A model generated the notes under the pieces. That model saw nothing but the letters and a program-made list of their open reading frames with translations. It made no database searches and was not told where the DNA came from. A stretch of 64,000 nt of DNA, from assembly GCF_001592825.1 (NCBI RefSeq), contig NZ_LTZG01000032.1, positions 1 through 64,000 on the forward strand. Reading direction: 5' to 3'. The position numbers were made by a program, and so were the translations under genes. Positions 26,538 to 35,527 of this stretch are shown in pieces. Position 1 is the first letter of the stretch. Each line of letters starts with the position of its first letter. This DNA comes from Planococcus maritimus. Its GTDB lineage: Bacteria > Bacillota > Bacilli > Bacillales_A > Planococcaceae.

Positions 26538-28216
26538 CAATGATCCGGGCGTTTTTTCTCAGCCGGATCGGTGCGCCAAACTTCACCGTCTTTATACGTC
26601 ATGCCTTCCGGATAACGCAAGTCCATCACTTCTTCCTGAATTTCCTTTGATGGTGCTTTAGTGGCTAACGACACCACGATAATGGCGATGATCGCAGCGG
26701 CAGCGCCAAACACTCCAGCCCCTGTATCGATAATGCCGAGAATCGTGAAGCCTCCATATTTCGCGGCAAAAATATACGTCAAGGTCACGCTTAAGCCAAT
26801 CAGCATGCCAGCTATGACGCCTGGCCCGTTTGCCCGTTTCCACCATACCCCGAGGATGAGTGCCGGGAAAAACGTTCCCGATGCAAGAGCGAACGCCCAC
26901 GCCACAATTTGCGTAATTGCACCAGGCGGATTCAATGCCACAAGCCCTGCCGCTACAGTCGCGATGATGATCGAGGCTCGGCCGACTAGCAGGCGTTGGC
27001 TTTCCGTTGCTTCAGGATTGATGGAACGATAATAAATGTCTTGCGATAAAGCGGCGGAAATGGCGATCATCAATCCGCCTGCAGTCGAAAGCGCAGCTGC
27101 CATGGCACCGGCTGCCATCAATCCAATCACGAAAATCCCCAAATTGGCGATTTCGGGCGTCGCCATGACGACGATATCGTTGCTGATGACGATTTCTTCC
27201 CATTGCAGAATTCCATCCGCATTGGTATCTGCCACCGATAAAGACCCGGTGTTCACCCAAGATGCTGTCCATGCCGGCAAATCGGCAATCGATGAACCCG
27301 CCACTTGGGTCATTAAGATGAATCGTGAAAATGCTGCGTAGGCTGGAGCGGACAAGTAAAGCAAGCCAATGAACAACAGCGCCCAGGCCCCGCTCCAACG
27401 AGCCGCTTTCATCGTAGAAACCGTATAGAAACGGACGATTACGTGTGGCAGCCCCGCTGTTCCAGCCATCAAGGTGAACATCAACGCGAGAAATTGCCAT
27501 TTGGTCGCTTCCGTAAACGGCACTACGTATTCAGAAATGCCCAACTGTGCATCGAGCTGCTGTAACTCGCCTACAATTTGTCCGTAAGACATCCACGGAA
27601 TGGGGTTATTTGTCAGTTGCAAGGACATGAAAATAACTGGGATCAAATAAGCAATAATCAGCACCAAGTACTGTGCTACTTGCGTCCAAGTGATCCCTTT
27701 CATGCCGCCAAGCGCTGAGTAAAATGCGATCAAGACTACACCGATGATCGTCCCTACAGCTGTATGTACTTCAAGCAGCCTTCCGATAACCACGCCAGAA
27801 CCTGAGAGCTGGCCGATGGAATAAGTAAAGCTGATAATGATGGTGGCGACAGCGGCAATCAACCGTGCCGTGCTGCTGCTGTAACGGTCACCGATAAACT
27901 CTGGGACCGTGTAACGGCCGGATTTACGGAGTTGCGGCGCCAATAGAAAGGTCAGCAGCAAATAGCCGCCTGTCCACCCCATGATATAGGCAAGCCCGTC
28001 ATAACCGAGCAGCATGACCGTTCCGGCGAGCCCAATAAACGAAGCGGCACTCATCCAGTCGGCTCCGATGGCCATTCCGTTAAAGACCGCCGGCACATTG
28101 CGGCCAGCTACATAGAAATCAGAAGTTTGTCTGGCCATATTATAGACGGCAATGCCGATATATAGCCCAAAAGTAACGAGGATCATTAAAAGCGATACGA
28201 GAAATTGTGAATCCAC
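26537..28216 (-). CDS. sodium:solute (acetate/pyruvate-type) symporter, ActP-like, with EF-hand-like loop
   Basis: 559 residues, about 13 membrane segments, of the ActP/VC_2705 branch of the sodium:solute symporter family, which works with a DUF4212 small subunit (found directly upstream). Residues 330-341 (DTNADGILQWEE) match the 12-residue EF-hand calcium loop: D1, N3, D5, G6, hydrophobic 8, E12. GTG start preceded by GGGGGAG. Likely takes up a short-chain organic acid with sodium. Confidence 0.92.
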   Translation of the reverse strand: MDSQFLVSLLMILVTFGLYIGIAVYNMARQTSDFYVAGRNVPAVFNGMAIGADWMSAASFIGLAGTVMLLGYDGLAYIMGWTGGYLLLTFLLAPQLRKSGRYTVPEFIGDRYSSSTARLIAAVATIIISFTYSIGQLSGSGVVIGRLLEVHTAVGTIIGVVLIAFYSALGGMKGITWTQVAQYLVLIIAYLIPVIFMSLQLTNNPIPWMSYGQIVGELQQLDAQLGISEYVVPFTEATKWQFLALMFTLMAGTAGLPHVIVRFYTVSTMKAARWSGAWALLFIGLLYLSAPAYAAFSRFILMTQVAGSSIADLPAWTASWVNTGSLSVADTNADGILQWEEIVISNDIVVMATPEIANLGIFVIGLMAAGAMAAALSTAGGLMIAISAALSQDIYYRSINPEATESQRLLVGRASIIIATVAAGLVALNPPGAITQIVAWAFALASGTFFPALILGVWWKRANGPGVIAGMLIGLSVTLTYIFAAKYGGFTILGIIDTGAGVFGAAAAIIAIIVVSLATKAPSKEIQEEVMDLRYPEGMTYKDGEVWRTDPAEKKRPDH

Positions 28217-28278
28217 TGCTTCTCCCCCTTTATCAATACAGGAACTTATTGTGGTCGTTTATCCATAAATCCGTCGTT

Positions 28279-28551
28279 TTATTCCTTCTCGTCCTGGTCC
28301 AGCCCGAACTTCTTATCGATACGGTCGTTAATGATAGCGTTCGTAAACAGTAAGATAATGAAAATCAAGATAGCTCCTTGTGCCCCCATAAAATAATGAA
28401 ACGGCATGCCATTAAAGCTGAATTCCGACAGTTGTTCTGCGAAAAACACCACGACGAAAGATGCCGTAAAGCCAATCAGCAAATAAATGGTGATTAGTAT
28501 GGTACGAATCCGGAAATAAGAATCCGCCTCCCGTTTATCGATCTTCCTCAA
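28279..28551 (-). CDS. DUF4212 symporter small subunit
   Basis: About 91 residues with two membrane helices and the family pattern RKIDKREADSYFRIRTILI...FVVVFFAEQL. These proteins are encoded next to VC_2705-type symporters and are thought to be their subunit. Start set to TTG at 28551 because AGGGGTGG lies 5-7 nt before it; a GTG three codons earlier overlaps that site. Stop is 62 bp before the symporter start. Confidence 0.88.
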   Translation of the reverse strand: MRKIDKREADSYFRIRTILITIYLLIGFTASFVVVFFAEQLSEFSFNGMPFHYFMGAQGAILIFIILLFTNAIINDRIDKKFGLDQDEKE

Positions 28552-28595
28552 TATTCCCACCCCTTTTATCGGTATTGAAGACAGCTAATTTTCAC

Positions 28596-28781
28596 TTATC
28601 CCCTAAGCTGAAAAATAAAGCGGACTGTATCCGTGAACGGCAAAGGCACCATAATGATTTTAATGAGCATGAATGCAAAAATTGACACTAACGGGACCAA
28701 AAAATAGACTATCCTCTTCTTTCTTAACCCTGCGACCACTGATAATATCGTGATAAGGCTTAGCGACAGGACCCAGATCAT
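28596..28781 (-). CDS. small membrane protein upstream of the symporter pair
   Basis: 61 residues, MIWVLSLSLITILSVVAGL then a basic loop and a second hydrophobic helix. AAGGAGTGAAGAG precedes the ATG. It is the first gene downstream of a strong promoter and precedes the DUF4212 gene by 44 bp, so the three probably form an operon. Not recognised. Confidence 0.78.
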   Translation of the reverse strand: MIWVLSLSLITILSVVAGLRKKRIVYFLVPLVSIFAFMLIKIIMVPLPFTDTVRFIFQLRG

Positions 28782-28896
28782 CTCTTCACTCCTTTTTTTG
28801 TAACCGTTCTCAAGTATGACGATATTTGATCGTCTCTTATGACAGAATAGCGCCACCTCTCTTTCCAATTTAAGGGTAATACCTCAATCTTTTTTC

Positions 28897-28925
28897 ATTA
28901 TTCTAAAACTTCTGTTAATTGTCAA
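28897..28925 (-). promoter_or_regulatory. sigma-A promoter of the symporter operon
   Basis: On the minus strand: TTGACA, 17-bp spacer, AATAAT. Perfect -35. The leader to the first ATG would be about 108 nt. The remainder of 28782-29098 holds no gene. Confidence 0.7.
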
Positions 28926-29016
28926 TGCTCTATTGCCTTTAACTTCAAATAAAACTTGCCATGAACTCAACACTATCCTAAATGGCACGGCAAGGTTATC
29001 TAATTGCTAGCACTAA

Positions 29017-29052
29017 AAAGAGCCTGCATTCAATAAAGAATGCAAGCTCTTT
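29017..29052 (-). terminator. terminator of the rib operon
   Basis: AAAGAGC(C)TGCATTC/GAATGCA(A)GCTCTTT with one mismatch, then TTTTA on the minus strand, about 50 bp after the ribH stop. Confidence 0.82.
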
Positions 29053-29098
29053 CCCTACTTTAATTGACTCGATTTGGAACCGGCCTTACTTTTCTTCA

Positions 29099-29566
29099 TC
29101 AGTCGAACGCTTTCATCAAATTGCCCATTTCGACAGCGGAGACCGCCGCTTCATAGCCTTTGTTGCCCGCTTTCGTGCCAGCTCGTTCAATCGCCTGCTC
29201 GATCGTCTCTGTCGTCAAGACGCCGAAGATGACTGGGACGCCTGTCGACATGCCCGCTTGCGCGATGCCTTTCGCTGCTTCATTACAGACATAATCGTAA
29301 TGTGTCGTAGAACCGCGGATGACCGTGCCGAGTGCGATGATGGCATCGTATTTTTTCGTTTCTGCCATTTTTTTTGCCACAAGCGGCAATTCAAATGCCC
29401 CTGGTACCCAAGCGGTATCGATATTATCTTTATTAACGCCGTGGCGCACCAAACCGTCAACGGCGCCGTCCAACAGGCGGGAGGTGATGAAATCATTGAA
29501 CCTGCCTGTAACGATCCCTATTTTTAAATCCGACCCGATCAAATTCGCTTCGTAAACTGTTTCCAT
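29099..29566 (-). CDS. ribH: 6,7-dimethyl-8-ribityllumazine synthase
   Basis: 155 residues. Condenses the RibB product dihydroxybutanone phosphate with the pyrimidine from RibD to make lumazine. Family motifs [30 protein letters not shown] and [23 protein letters not shown] are all present. Start at METVYEA, with AAGGAG upstream. Last gene of ribD-ribE-ribBA-ribH. Confidence 0.97.
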   Translation of the reverse strand: METVYEANLIGSDLKIGIVTGRFNDFITSRLLDGAVDGLVRHGVNKDNIDTAWVPGAFELPLVAKKMAETKKYDAIIALGTVIRGSTTHYDYVCNEAAKGIAQAGMSTGVPVIFGVLTTETIEQAIERAGTKAGNKGYEAAVSAVEMGNLMKAFD

Positions 29567-29578
29567 TATAAACACTCC

Positions 29579-30769
29579 TTAGTCGATTAGATGATGCATG
29601 CGTTGTTTTTTCGTTTTCATGTACTGCGTATTGTCTTCCGTCGGCGGGATGATGAGCGCAAGCCGCTCTTCCACTTCAATGCCGTATTCAATCAATGCGT
29701 CTGTTTTAGCCGGATTATTCGTCAACAGCCGGACCCGAGACACCCCGAGATCCTTCAGCATCAATGCACATAAAGTATAGTCGCGCATCTCTGCAGGGAA
29801 GCCGAGCTGTTCATTTGCTTCGACAGTGTCCAAGCCTTGTTCCTGCAATTCATAGGCTTTCAGCTTGTTCAACAAGCCGATGCCGCGCCCTTCCTGTCTC
29901 ATATAAAGGACGACGCCGGCTCCTGCCTGTTCGATCAATTCGAGTGACTTGGCCAATTGTGCCCCGCAATCGCAACGGCGCGAGTGGAAAATATCGCCCG
30001 TCAAACATTCGGAATGAATGCGCACAATCGGTGCTTCTACTGATTCCGGATTGCCTTTTACAATTGCAACGTGCTCTTCTGTATCAAGCCGGTTTGAATA
30101 GCCGACCATCCGGAATTCGCCAAAATCTGTCGGCATGTGTACGCTCGATTCCCTTGTGAGAATCGGGTCTTTCTCCGCGCGATACGCATAGAGGTCCTCG
30201 ATCGTGATGATTTTCAACTCCAGCGCATCCGCTAATTTTTCTAAATCAGGCATGCGCGACATCGTGCCATCCGCATTCATGATCTCGCAAATGACCGCTG
30301 CCGGCTCACTGCCGGATAGACGTGCCAAATCAACGGATGCTTCTGTATGACCTTGGCGCTGGAACACGCCGCCTGACTTCGCGACGAGTGGGAAAACATG
30401 TCCCGGCCGTTTGAAATCTTGCGGCACGGCTTTCGTATCAAGCATCTTCAAAATGGTGTCCGACCGTTCAAATGCACTGATTCCTGTCTTGGCATCTTTA
30501 TGGTCAATACTGACAGTAAACGCCGTTTCATGATGATCGGTATTGTGGCTGACCATTTGATCGAGTTTCAATCGTAAGGCGATATCCGGTGAGACCGGCG
30601 TGCAGATGAGCCCCCGGCCGTGCGTTGCCATAAAGTTGATGTTTTCAGGCGTCGCATGCTCCGCGAGACAAACAAAATCGCCTTCATTTTCCCTGGACTC
30701 GTCATCTACTAGAATCACAACTTTTCCTGCCTGCAAATCCTTTACTGCTTCTTCGATTGTATTTCGCAT
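29579..30769 (-). CDS. ribBA: bifunctional RibBA: dihydroxybutanone-phosphate synthase / GTP cyclohydrolase II
   Basis: 396 residues. RibB domain (1-200) has DDESRENEGDFV and RPGHVFPL; RibA domain (from about 205) has the zinc site CLTGDIFHSRRCDCGAQL and MRQEGRGIGL. Both parts look intact. It makes both starting compounds of riboflavin synthesis. Stop is 12 bp before ribH start; AAAGGAG precedes the ATG. Confidence 0.97.
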   Translation of the reverse strand: MRNTIEEAVKDLQAGKVVILVDDESRENEGDFVCLAEHATPENINFMATHGRGLICTPVSPDIALRLKLDQMVSHNTDHHETAFTVSIDHKDAKTGISAFERSDTILKMLDTKAVPQDFKRPGHVFPLVAKSGGVFQRQGHTEASVDLARLSGSEPAAVICEIMNADGTMSRMPDLEKLADALELKIITIEDLYAYRAEKDPILTRESSVHMPTDFGEFRMVGYSNRLDTEEHVAIVKGNPESVEAPIVRIHSECLTGDIFHSRRCDCGAQLAKSLELIEQAGAGVVLYMRQEGRGIGLLNKLKAYELQEQGLDTVEANEQLGFPAEMRDYTLCALMLKDLGVSRVRLLTNNPAKTDALIEYGIEVEERLALIIPPTEDNTQYMKTKKQRMHHLID

Positions 30770-30781
30770 CGGTTTGCTCCT

Positions 30782-31417
30782 TTAAAATCCGTGGCGCCGC
30801 AAATACTCGGCGTTCATCGGTTGTTTTGGCGCCTGCTCCATAAAACGCTGCACGTATTTCCCGAACATATCGGTTTCGAGATTGACCGAATCGCCTACTT
30901 TTTTGCTACCTAAAGTCGTTTCCCCTGCTGTATGGGGGATGAGCGAAACGGTCAAATGGTTTTCGCTGAGCTCGAAAATCGTCAAACTGACGCCATCGAT
31001 CGCGATAGACCCTTTGACAATAGACTGTGCAAGCAATTCAGCGGGTGCTGCTATATCGATATACAATGCATTTTCCTGAGGGCGCTTGCGCAAGATTTTG
31101 CCGACCCCGTCGATATGGCCAGCGACAAGATGCCCACCAAAACGGCCGTTCGCCGCCATCGCCCGCTCGAGATTGACGGGGCTAGAGGTACTTAATGACG
31201 AAAGGGTCGTGCCGTGAAAGGTTTCCGGCATGACATCCACCGTAAATCGGCCATTCGACATTGAAGTCACGGTTAAGCACACGCCTTCTACTGAAATGCT
31301 GTCGCCGATTTTTGTTTCTTCTAAGACGACATGCGCACGTATCGTCATTTCCATACTGGACGCGCCGCGTTTAATGCCCGCGAGCTGTCCCTTTTCTTCG
31401 ATAATGCCTGTAAACAT
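30782..31417 (-). CDS. ribE: riboflavin synthase (alpha subunit)
   Basis: 211 residues with the N-terminal MFTGIIEEKG and two repeated lumazine-binding domains. Dismutates two lumazines to riboflavin. Start is the ATG of MFTGI with AAAGGAG 8 nt upstream rather than an earlier in-frame GTG. Six bases separate it from ribD. Confidence 0.97.
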   Translation of the reverse strand: MFTGIIEEKGQLAGIKRGASSMEMTIRAHVVLEETKIGDSISVEGVCLTVTSMSNGRFTVDVMPETFHGTTLSSLSTSSPVNLERAMAANGRFGGHLVAGHIDGVGKILRKRPQENALYIDIAAPAELLAQSIVKGSIAIDGVSLTIFELSENHLTVSLIPHTAGETTLGSKKVGDSVNLETDMFGKYVQRFMEQAPKQPMNAEYLRRHGF

Positions 31418-31422
31418 GTGTG

Positions 31423-32505
31423 TCACTCCTTTAAGGTGGAGATGATCTTCAGATCCGTTCCGATTCGTTCAACTTTCTGCGTCTCCAAGCGGACGCCGTT
31501 CGACGCTGAACTGGCGTGCAGATCACCGAATACGGAAACCGTTCCTTCGTCGCCGAGAATGATTGGCGCGATATACGTTGCGATTTCATCTACTTGACCG
31601 CTTTGCAAGAAAGCGGTGTTGATTTTTTGGCCGCCTTCCACCAGTACCGATAAAACTTTGCGCGCAGCAAGCACTTCCAACGCTGAGGCAATGTCTACAT
31701 CGGGCGTATCCAGCTGCAGGATTTCGACGTGCTCTGGAAAAGCTCCGCGGCTATCGATATCCACCCCTGATCCAACAATAATCCAAGTAGGGGCATCAGG
31801 TACTTGAATCACGTGGCTCTCTATCGGGATGCGCAACTGGCGATCCAATACGACACGGATCGGCTGCTTCGGGGAGTCGGCAAACCGATTGGTCAAGCGG
31901 GGGTTGTCGAGTGCGACAGTCTGTGCACCGACCAAAATGGCGTCGTGCAGCAAGCGCAGTTTATGAACGTCTTGCTGAACATCCGGCCCTGTAATTTTTT
32001 CCGAACGGCCACCGGTTACCGTGATTTTGCCGTCTAAGGTAATGGCGTGTTTCAATGTCACAAAAGGCCGATTCTTGCGGATATAGGTAAAGAACATTCG
32101 GTTCAACTCCGCCGCTTGCTGTTCGCAGACACCGGTCTCTACAATCACCCCGGCAGCTTCAAGCTTTTGAATGCCTTGGCCTGAGACGAGGGGGTTCGGG
32201 TCCAGCACCGCGACGACGACACGGCGGATGCCGGCACGAATAATCGCATCCGCGCAAGGGCCTGTCCGGCCATGATGGCTGCAGGGCTCCAATGTCACAT
32301 ACAAATCTGCGCCTTGCGCTTCACCGCCTGCCATATTCAGCGCATGGATTTCTGCATGGGGCTGCCCCGCTTTCAGATGCGCGCCCATGCCGATAATCCG
32401 GCCCTCTTTGACAATGACCGACCCGACAAGCGGATTGGGCGAAGTCTGTCCGGCGGCTGATTGCGCCAAATCCAAAGCTTGCTTCATGATTTGCTGATCA
32501 TCCAC
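31423..32505 (-). CDS. ribD: bifunctional pyrimidine deaminase/reductase RibD
   Basis: 360 residues: deaminase domain with zinc motifs HAEIHALNMAG and PCSHHGRTGPCADAI, then a dihydrofolate-reductase-like reductase domain from about 150. Second and third steps of riboflavin synthesis. GTG at 32505 (VDDQQIMKQALD) follows AAAGG at 9 nt; much longer open upstream sequence is riboswitch leader, not protein. First gene of the operon. Confidence 0.95.
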   Translation of the reverse strand: MDDQQIMKQALDLAQSAAGQTSPNPLVGSVIVKEGRIIGMGAHLKAGQPHAEIHALNMAGGEAQGADLYVTLEPCSHHGRTGPCADAIIRAGIRRVVVAVLDPNPLVSGQGIQKLEAAGVIVETGVCEQQAAELNRMFFTYIRKNRPFVTLKHAITLDGKITVTGGRSEKITGPDVQQDVHKLRLLHDAILVGAQTVALDNPRLTNRFADSPKQPIRVVLDRQLRIPIESHVIQVPDAPTWIIVGSGVDIDSRGAFPEHVEILQLDTPDVDIASALEVLAARKVLSVLVEGGQKINTAFLQSGQVDEIATYIAPIILGDEGTVSVFGDLHASSASNGVRLETQKVERIGTDLKIISTLKE

Positions 32506-32533
32506 TTGATCACGCCTTTCACACCATAATAAA

Positions 32534-32557
32534 AACCCATTGATAAACCAATGGGTT
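32534..32557 (-). terminator. riboswitch-controlled terminator before ribD (proximal)
   Basis: AACCCATTG/CAATGGGTT hairpin followed on the minus strand by TTTTTATT, 29 bp before the ribD start and 51 nt after the proximal FMN aptamer. Typical expression platform. Confidence 0.85.
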
Positions 32558-32607
32558 AGAAGACAATAGGAAATAGAACTATAGATTGCTCTATAATTTC
32601 CGTGTTC

Positions 32608-32732
32608 TTCCTTCTCCCATCCAGACTTTAACTGTCGGCTTTGGACTCTCACCAAATCCTGCCCCGAAAGGCTCACGGGCTTCGGATTGCTCCGTTACCG
32701 TCGATTGGGAATTTCACCCGACCCCGAAGGAA
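32608..32732 (-). promoter_or_regulatory. FMN riboswitch (RFN element), proximal copy
   Basis: Contains the conserved RFN core (minus strand GGGGTCGGGTGAAATTCCC, then CGGTAACGGAGC, and near the end GTTAAAGTCTGGATGGGAG). P1 stem is TTCCTTC/GAAGGAA. Binds FMN and favours the terminator at 32534-32557, turning off the rib operon. Confidence 0.96.
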
Positions 32733-32765
32733 TACTATTCAGTTGATCATCCACAGTATGCAAAA

Positions 32766-32795
32766 AAGGCCCCTTTCATAAAAGAAAGGGGCCTT
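32766..32795 (-). terminator. riboswitch-controlled terminator between the two FMN aptamers
   Basis: AAGGCCCCTTTC/GAAAGGGGCCTT with a 6-nt loop, T-run on the minus strand at 32767-32762. It is the expression platform of the distal aptamer. Confidence 0.9.
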
Positions 32796-32845
32796 GAAAG
32801 TGCATATCAAAGAAACCTAAGCGATTGCTAGTAGGCTGTTTGACG

Positions 32846-32970
32846 GTTCTTCTCCCATCCAGACTTTAACTGTCGGCTTTGGACTTGCACCAAATCCTGC
32901 CCCGAAAGGCTCACGGGCTTCGGATTGCTCCGTTACCGTCGATTGGGAATTTCACCCGACCCCGAAGAAC
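32846..32970 (-). promoter_or_regulatory. FMN riboswitch (RFN element), distal copy
   Basis: Between the P1 arms the sequence differs from the proximal copy by two adjacent bases only (ct versus tg in a loop). P1 is GTTCTTC/GAAGAAC, different from the proximal TTCCTTC/GAAGGAA but equally perfect, so both aptamers appear selected for folding. Transcribed first; followed by its own terminator. Confidence 0.95.
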
Positions 32971-33083
32971 GCTATAGATGATTATCTGTAAGTTTAGCGC
33001 AAGCTTCATGAGCTGTCCAGAAAAGAATCCCTATCTGAGGGGCTTTGGTTCATTTCCCGGTTAAACACTAGACAAAGGACTAT

Positions 33084-33383
33084 TCACCACATCGGCCCGC
33101 GTTCGTCTGTCAATTCGATCAAAAACGGAAAGATGCCCAGAACCACTAGGAAAGTTGCGAGGAATAAGGCAAGGGAAGCGAACGGCTCAATGCCAAAAGC
33201 GACGGAAATGAACATGAGAAGAGGCGCAATAAAGACAAACAAACTTGTCTTTTTACGTGCTTTTACCGTTAAGAATTGATCTTGCATGCAAGATGGGCAA
33301 GTCAAGCTATCCCCGAGTGTGACCAGTCGGCAAACACACTGCACCCAAGTCCATGTCGTTCCGCAATTTTGGCATTTCGGCAT
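33084..33383 (-). CDS. CXXC-20-CXXC (TIGR04104-type) membrane protein
   Basis: 99 residues: MPKCQNCGTTWTWVQ, about 20 residues, CPSCMQDQFLT forms a zinc-ribbon-like pair of CxxC motifs, followed by two membrane helices. This spacing defines the TIGR04104 family of Firmicutes proteins of unknown role. Metal binding is expected, function unknown. Monocistronic as far as visible. Confidence 0.85.
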   Translation of the reverse strand: MPKCQNCGTTWTWVQCVCRLVTLGDSLTCPSCMQDQFLTVKARKKTSLFVFIAPLLMFISVAFGIEPFASLALFLATFLVVLGIFPFLIELTDERGPMW

Positions 33384-33532
33384 CGTTCTTCTCCCCTTTT
33401 CGCGTGTTATTTATACATACGAAGAGAAGTGGGATAAGTTCCCAAAATTGTCCCATTATTTCAGATTTTTGGCCACTCGCCTTTTTTTCACATAAAAAAG
33501 CACTGCCCCGTATGAGCAGCGCCGAATATTTC

Positions 33533-34516
33533 TTATAGGTATTCTTTTTCAATAGCTTGTGTACTGCGCACCGTATCGATCGGGCGCACGGTGGATTCAA
33601 TCTGTTCTCGTTTCGGCTCCAAAAATGGCGGCAGCGACAGTTTCTCGCCCAGTGTTTCGTATGGCTCGTCGCCCATAAAGCCGGGGCCATCCGTTGCCCA
33701 TTCGAATAATAGGCCAGGAGCGACTCGTGCATACAGCGACTCAAAGAAGAAACGGTCGACATAGCCGGACGTTGAGAATCCGATTTTCTGCATATGGCTG
33801 ATCCATTCATCCAGTGCTTTCCGGTCCGCTACGCGGAAGGCAGCATGGTGGACCGTACCGAAGCCTTGTTGGCCGGCTGGTAAATCGGCGTTATGTTCGA
33901 CAATCACTTGCGCTCCATTGCCGCCTTCGCCCATTTCGAACAAATGTAGCGGCCCTTCTTCAGCGATTTCACGCATATGCATCGCCTTCTCCAATACCTC
34001 TTTCAAATAATCGAAGCGCTCAATGCGAATATGAATTGGGCCGAGGCCAGTGATGGCAAATTCGAGCGGGACCGGGCCATCTTGCCACGGTGTGCCAGAC
34101 TCTATCCCTGTATTGTGTTCGTCTGATACGAGCATATACTGTTGGTCATCAAAGTCGGTGAATGACAAAGTTTGGATGCCAAATTGCTCGGTGATTGCAC
34201 TGTGCTGCACTTCGTATTTGTCAAAACGCTTTTCCCAATAGCTAAGCGCTTCGTCTGTCGGCACACGAAAAGCCGTTTTGTAAATTTCGTTCGTGCCGTG
34301 AGTGCCTTTCGGAATGCCCGGAAAATCAAAGAAGGTCATATCCGTCCCGGCTGAGCCTTTATCATCAGCGAAAAACAAGTGATACGTTTGGATATCATCC
34401 TGGTTTACAGTTTTCTTAACCAATCTCATGCCTAATACATAAGTGAAAAATTCATAATTCTTTTCTGCGCTGCTCGTAATCGCTGTAACGTGGTGAATCC
34501 CTTTCAATTCGTTCAT
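33533..34516 (-). CDS. ring-cleaving dioxygenase, MhqO/MhqA-like
   Basis: 327 residues, two vicinal-oxygen-chelate domains starting GIHHVTAITSSAEKNYEFFTYVLGMRLVKKTVNQDD, the MhqO/MhqA family start, with a second set around PIHIRIERFDY and HHAAFRVAD. In B. subtilis such enzymes break down hydroquinones and catechols. Start overlaps the upstream marR stop (34513-34516), giving a regulator-enzyme operon like mhqR-controlled genes. Confidence 0.9.
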   Translation of the reverse strand: MNELKGIHHVTAITSSAEKNYEFFTYVLGMRLVKKTVNQDDIQTYHLFFADDKGSAGTDMTFFDFPGIPKGTHGTNEIYKTAFRVPTDEALSYWEKRFDKYEVQHSAITEQFGIQTLSFTDFDDQQYMLVSDEHNTGIESGTPWQDGPVPLEFAITGLGPIHIRIERFDYLKEVLEKAMHMREIAEEGPLHLFEMGEGGNGAQVIVEHNADLPAGQQGFGTVHHAAFRVADRKALDEWISHMQKIGFSTSGYVDRFFFESLYARVAPGLLFEWATDGPGFMGDEPYETLGEKLSLPPFLEPKREQIESTVRPIDTVRSTQAIEKEYL

Positions 34517-34986
34517 GCATACCGCTCCTTATCATTTCCCATTTTCTCTTCATTGCTTTCTTGTGCTTCATAACCGACTTTCTTCAACTTCTCAATCAAT
34601 GCCGTTACCTCTTCCGTCTCAAGCCCCGCAAATAATGTATCCATCTGTCGTTCATGTTCCGGGAAGATTCGCTTCATCAATTCTTGCCCGCCGTCTGTCA
34701 ACAATGCATAGGTCACGCGCCGATCTTCCTTACACGCTTCCCGTTCGACATAGCCTTTTTGTTCCAATTTATCGACTACATAGGTGATGCTGCTGCTCGC
34801 AATCAGCACCCTTTTGCCGATTGCCTGTATCGGCTGGCGTCCTTGGTGATAGAGCAGTTCGAGTACCGAGAATTCCGTCGCATTCAAGCCGTACCCTGCC
34901 ACGTCACATTTGATGGCATCGTGGATAGCATCTGCGGCGCGAATTAACACAGTTACAGCTTTTAAATTCTGGTTGGAGAACTCCAT
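34513..34986 (-). CDS. MarR-family regulator, MhqR-like
   Basis: 157 residues: winged helix with ATEFSVLELLYHQGRQPIQAIGKRVLIASSSITYVVDKLEQKGYVEREACKEDRR in the normal MarR order. A likely repressor of its own operon and the dioxygenase, relieved by quinones or diamide. ATG at 34986 with GAGGTGG 5 nt upstream. Operator candidate at 35008-35026. Confidence 0.9.
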   Translation of the reverse strand: MEFSNQNLKAVTVLIRAADAIHDAIKCDVAGYGLNATEFSVLELLYHQGRQPIQAIGKRVLIASSSITYVVDKLEQKGYVEREACKEDRRVTYALLTDGGQELMKRIFPEHERQMDTLFAGLETEEVTALIEKLKKVGYEAQESNEEKMGNDKERYA

Positions 34987-35007
34987 ATGTTCCACCTCTT
35001 TACTTTG

Positions 35008-35026
35008 AATTAAAATATCTTTAATT
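35008..35026. promoter_or_regulatory. inverted repeat AATTAAA-ATATC-TTTAATT, candidate MarR operator
   Basis: Perfect 7-bp arms, 22 bp before the marR start codon, in the expected promoter region. The sequence does not match the MhqR box I remember (TATCTCGAATTCGAGATA), so specificity may differ. Confidence 0.5.
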
Positions 35027-35128
35027 AAAAGTAATTATAACAAGCGCCAGCTAGTGGGTCAAGAAAACGGTTTCCAATTACCCCCATTGAAAACTCCCTT
35101 CCGCTATCTGCGAAAAGGAGTTAGGCAG

Positions 35129-35527
35129 TTATAATTTGAATGTGCCGGTACTATGAGCCAATAATTCATCCCGATCGCTCACAACCCGTCCTGTCAGGAT
35201 CGCCGTGCTGTTTGTCTGATGCAGCAGTTCCGCTTGGAAAATGGCGGTTCCTTCAGCTAAGCTTTTGATAAAGCGCACTTCCATTTGAATCGTTGAAACT
35301 GCGTCACTGCCAAGCGACCGGGAAGCGAGTCCCATGACAATGTCCAAGCCGGACATGATTGCACCGCCGTGCAACATGTTTTGCATATTATCGTTTGCGG
35401 TTATTTTCTCTAAGCGCAGCGACGCTTTGCCGTACTCTACCCCATCAATTTGAAATCCAAGCAACCGGAAATAAGGGCCATTCTCAAATTGCTCAATCAA
35501 TTGTCTATAGTTCTGTACATTGCGCAC
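35129..35527 (-). CDS. PaaI-type hotdog thioesterase
   Basis: About 132 residues with the hotdog fold signature MQNMLHGGAIMSGLDIVMGLAS and FIKSLAEGTAIFQAEL. Acyl-CoA thioesterase of unknown chain preference. GTG at 35527 has GGAGGGG 5 nt upstream; the 26 codons before it lack a ribosome site. An imperfect hairpin at 35088-35117 may terminate it. Confidence 0.87.
   Translation of the reverse strand: MRNVQNYRQLIEQFENGPYFRLLGFQIDGVEYGKASLRLEKITANDNMQNMLHGGAIMSGLDIVMGLASRSLGSDAVSTIQMEVRFIKSLAEGTAIFQAELLHQTNSTAILTGRVVSDRDELLAHSTGTFKL

Noticed and set aside
29579..31417. Plus-strand open frames opposite the rib genes
   Set aside because: Shadows of strongly conserved riboflavin genes.
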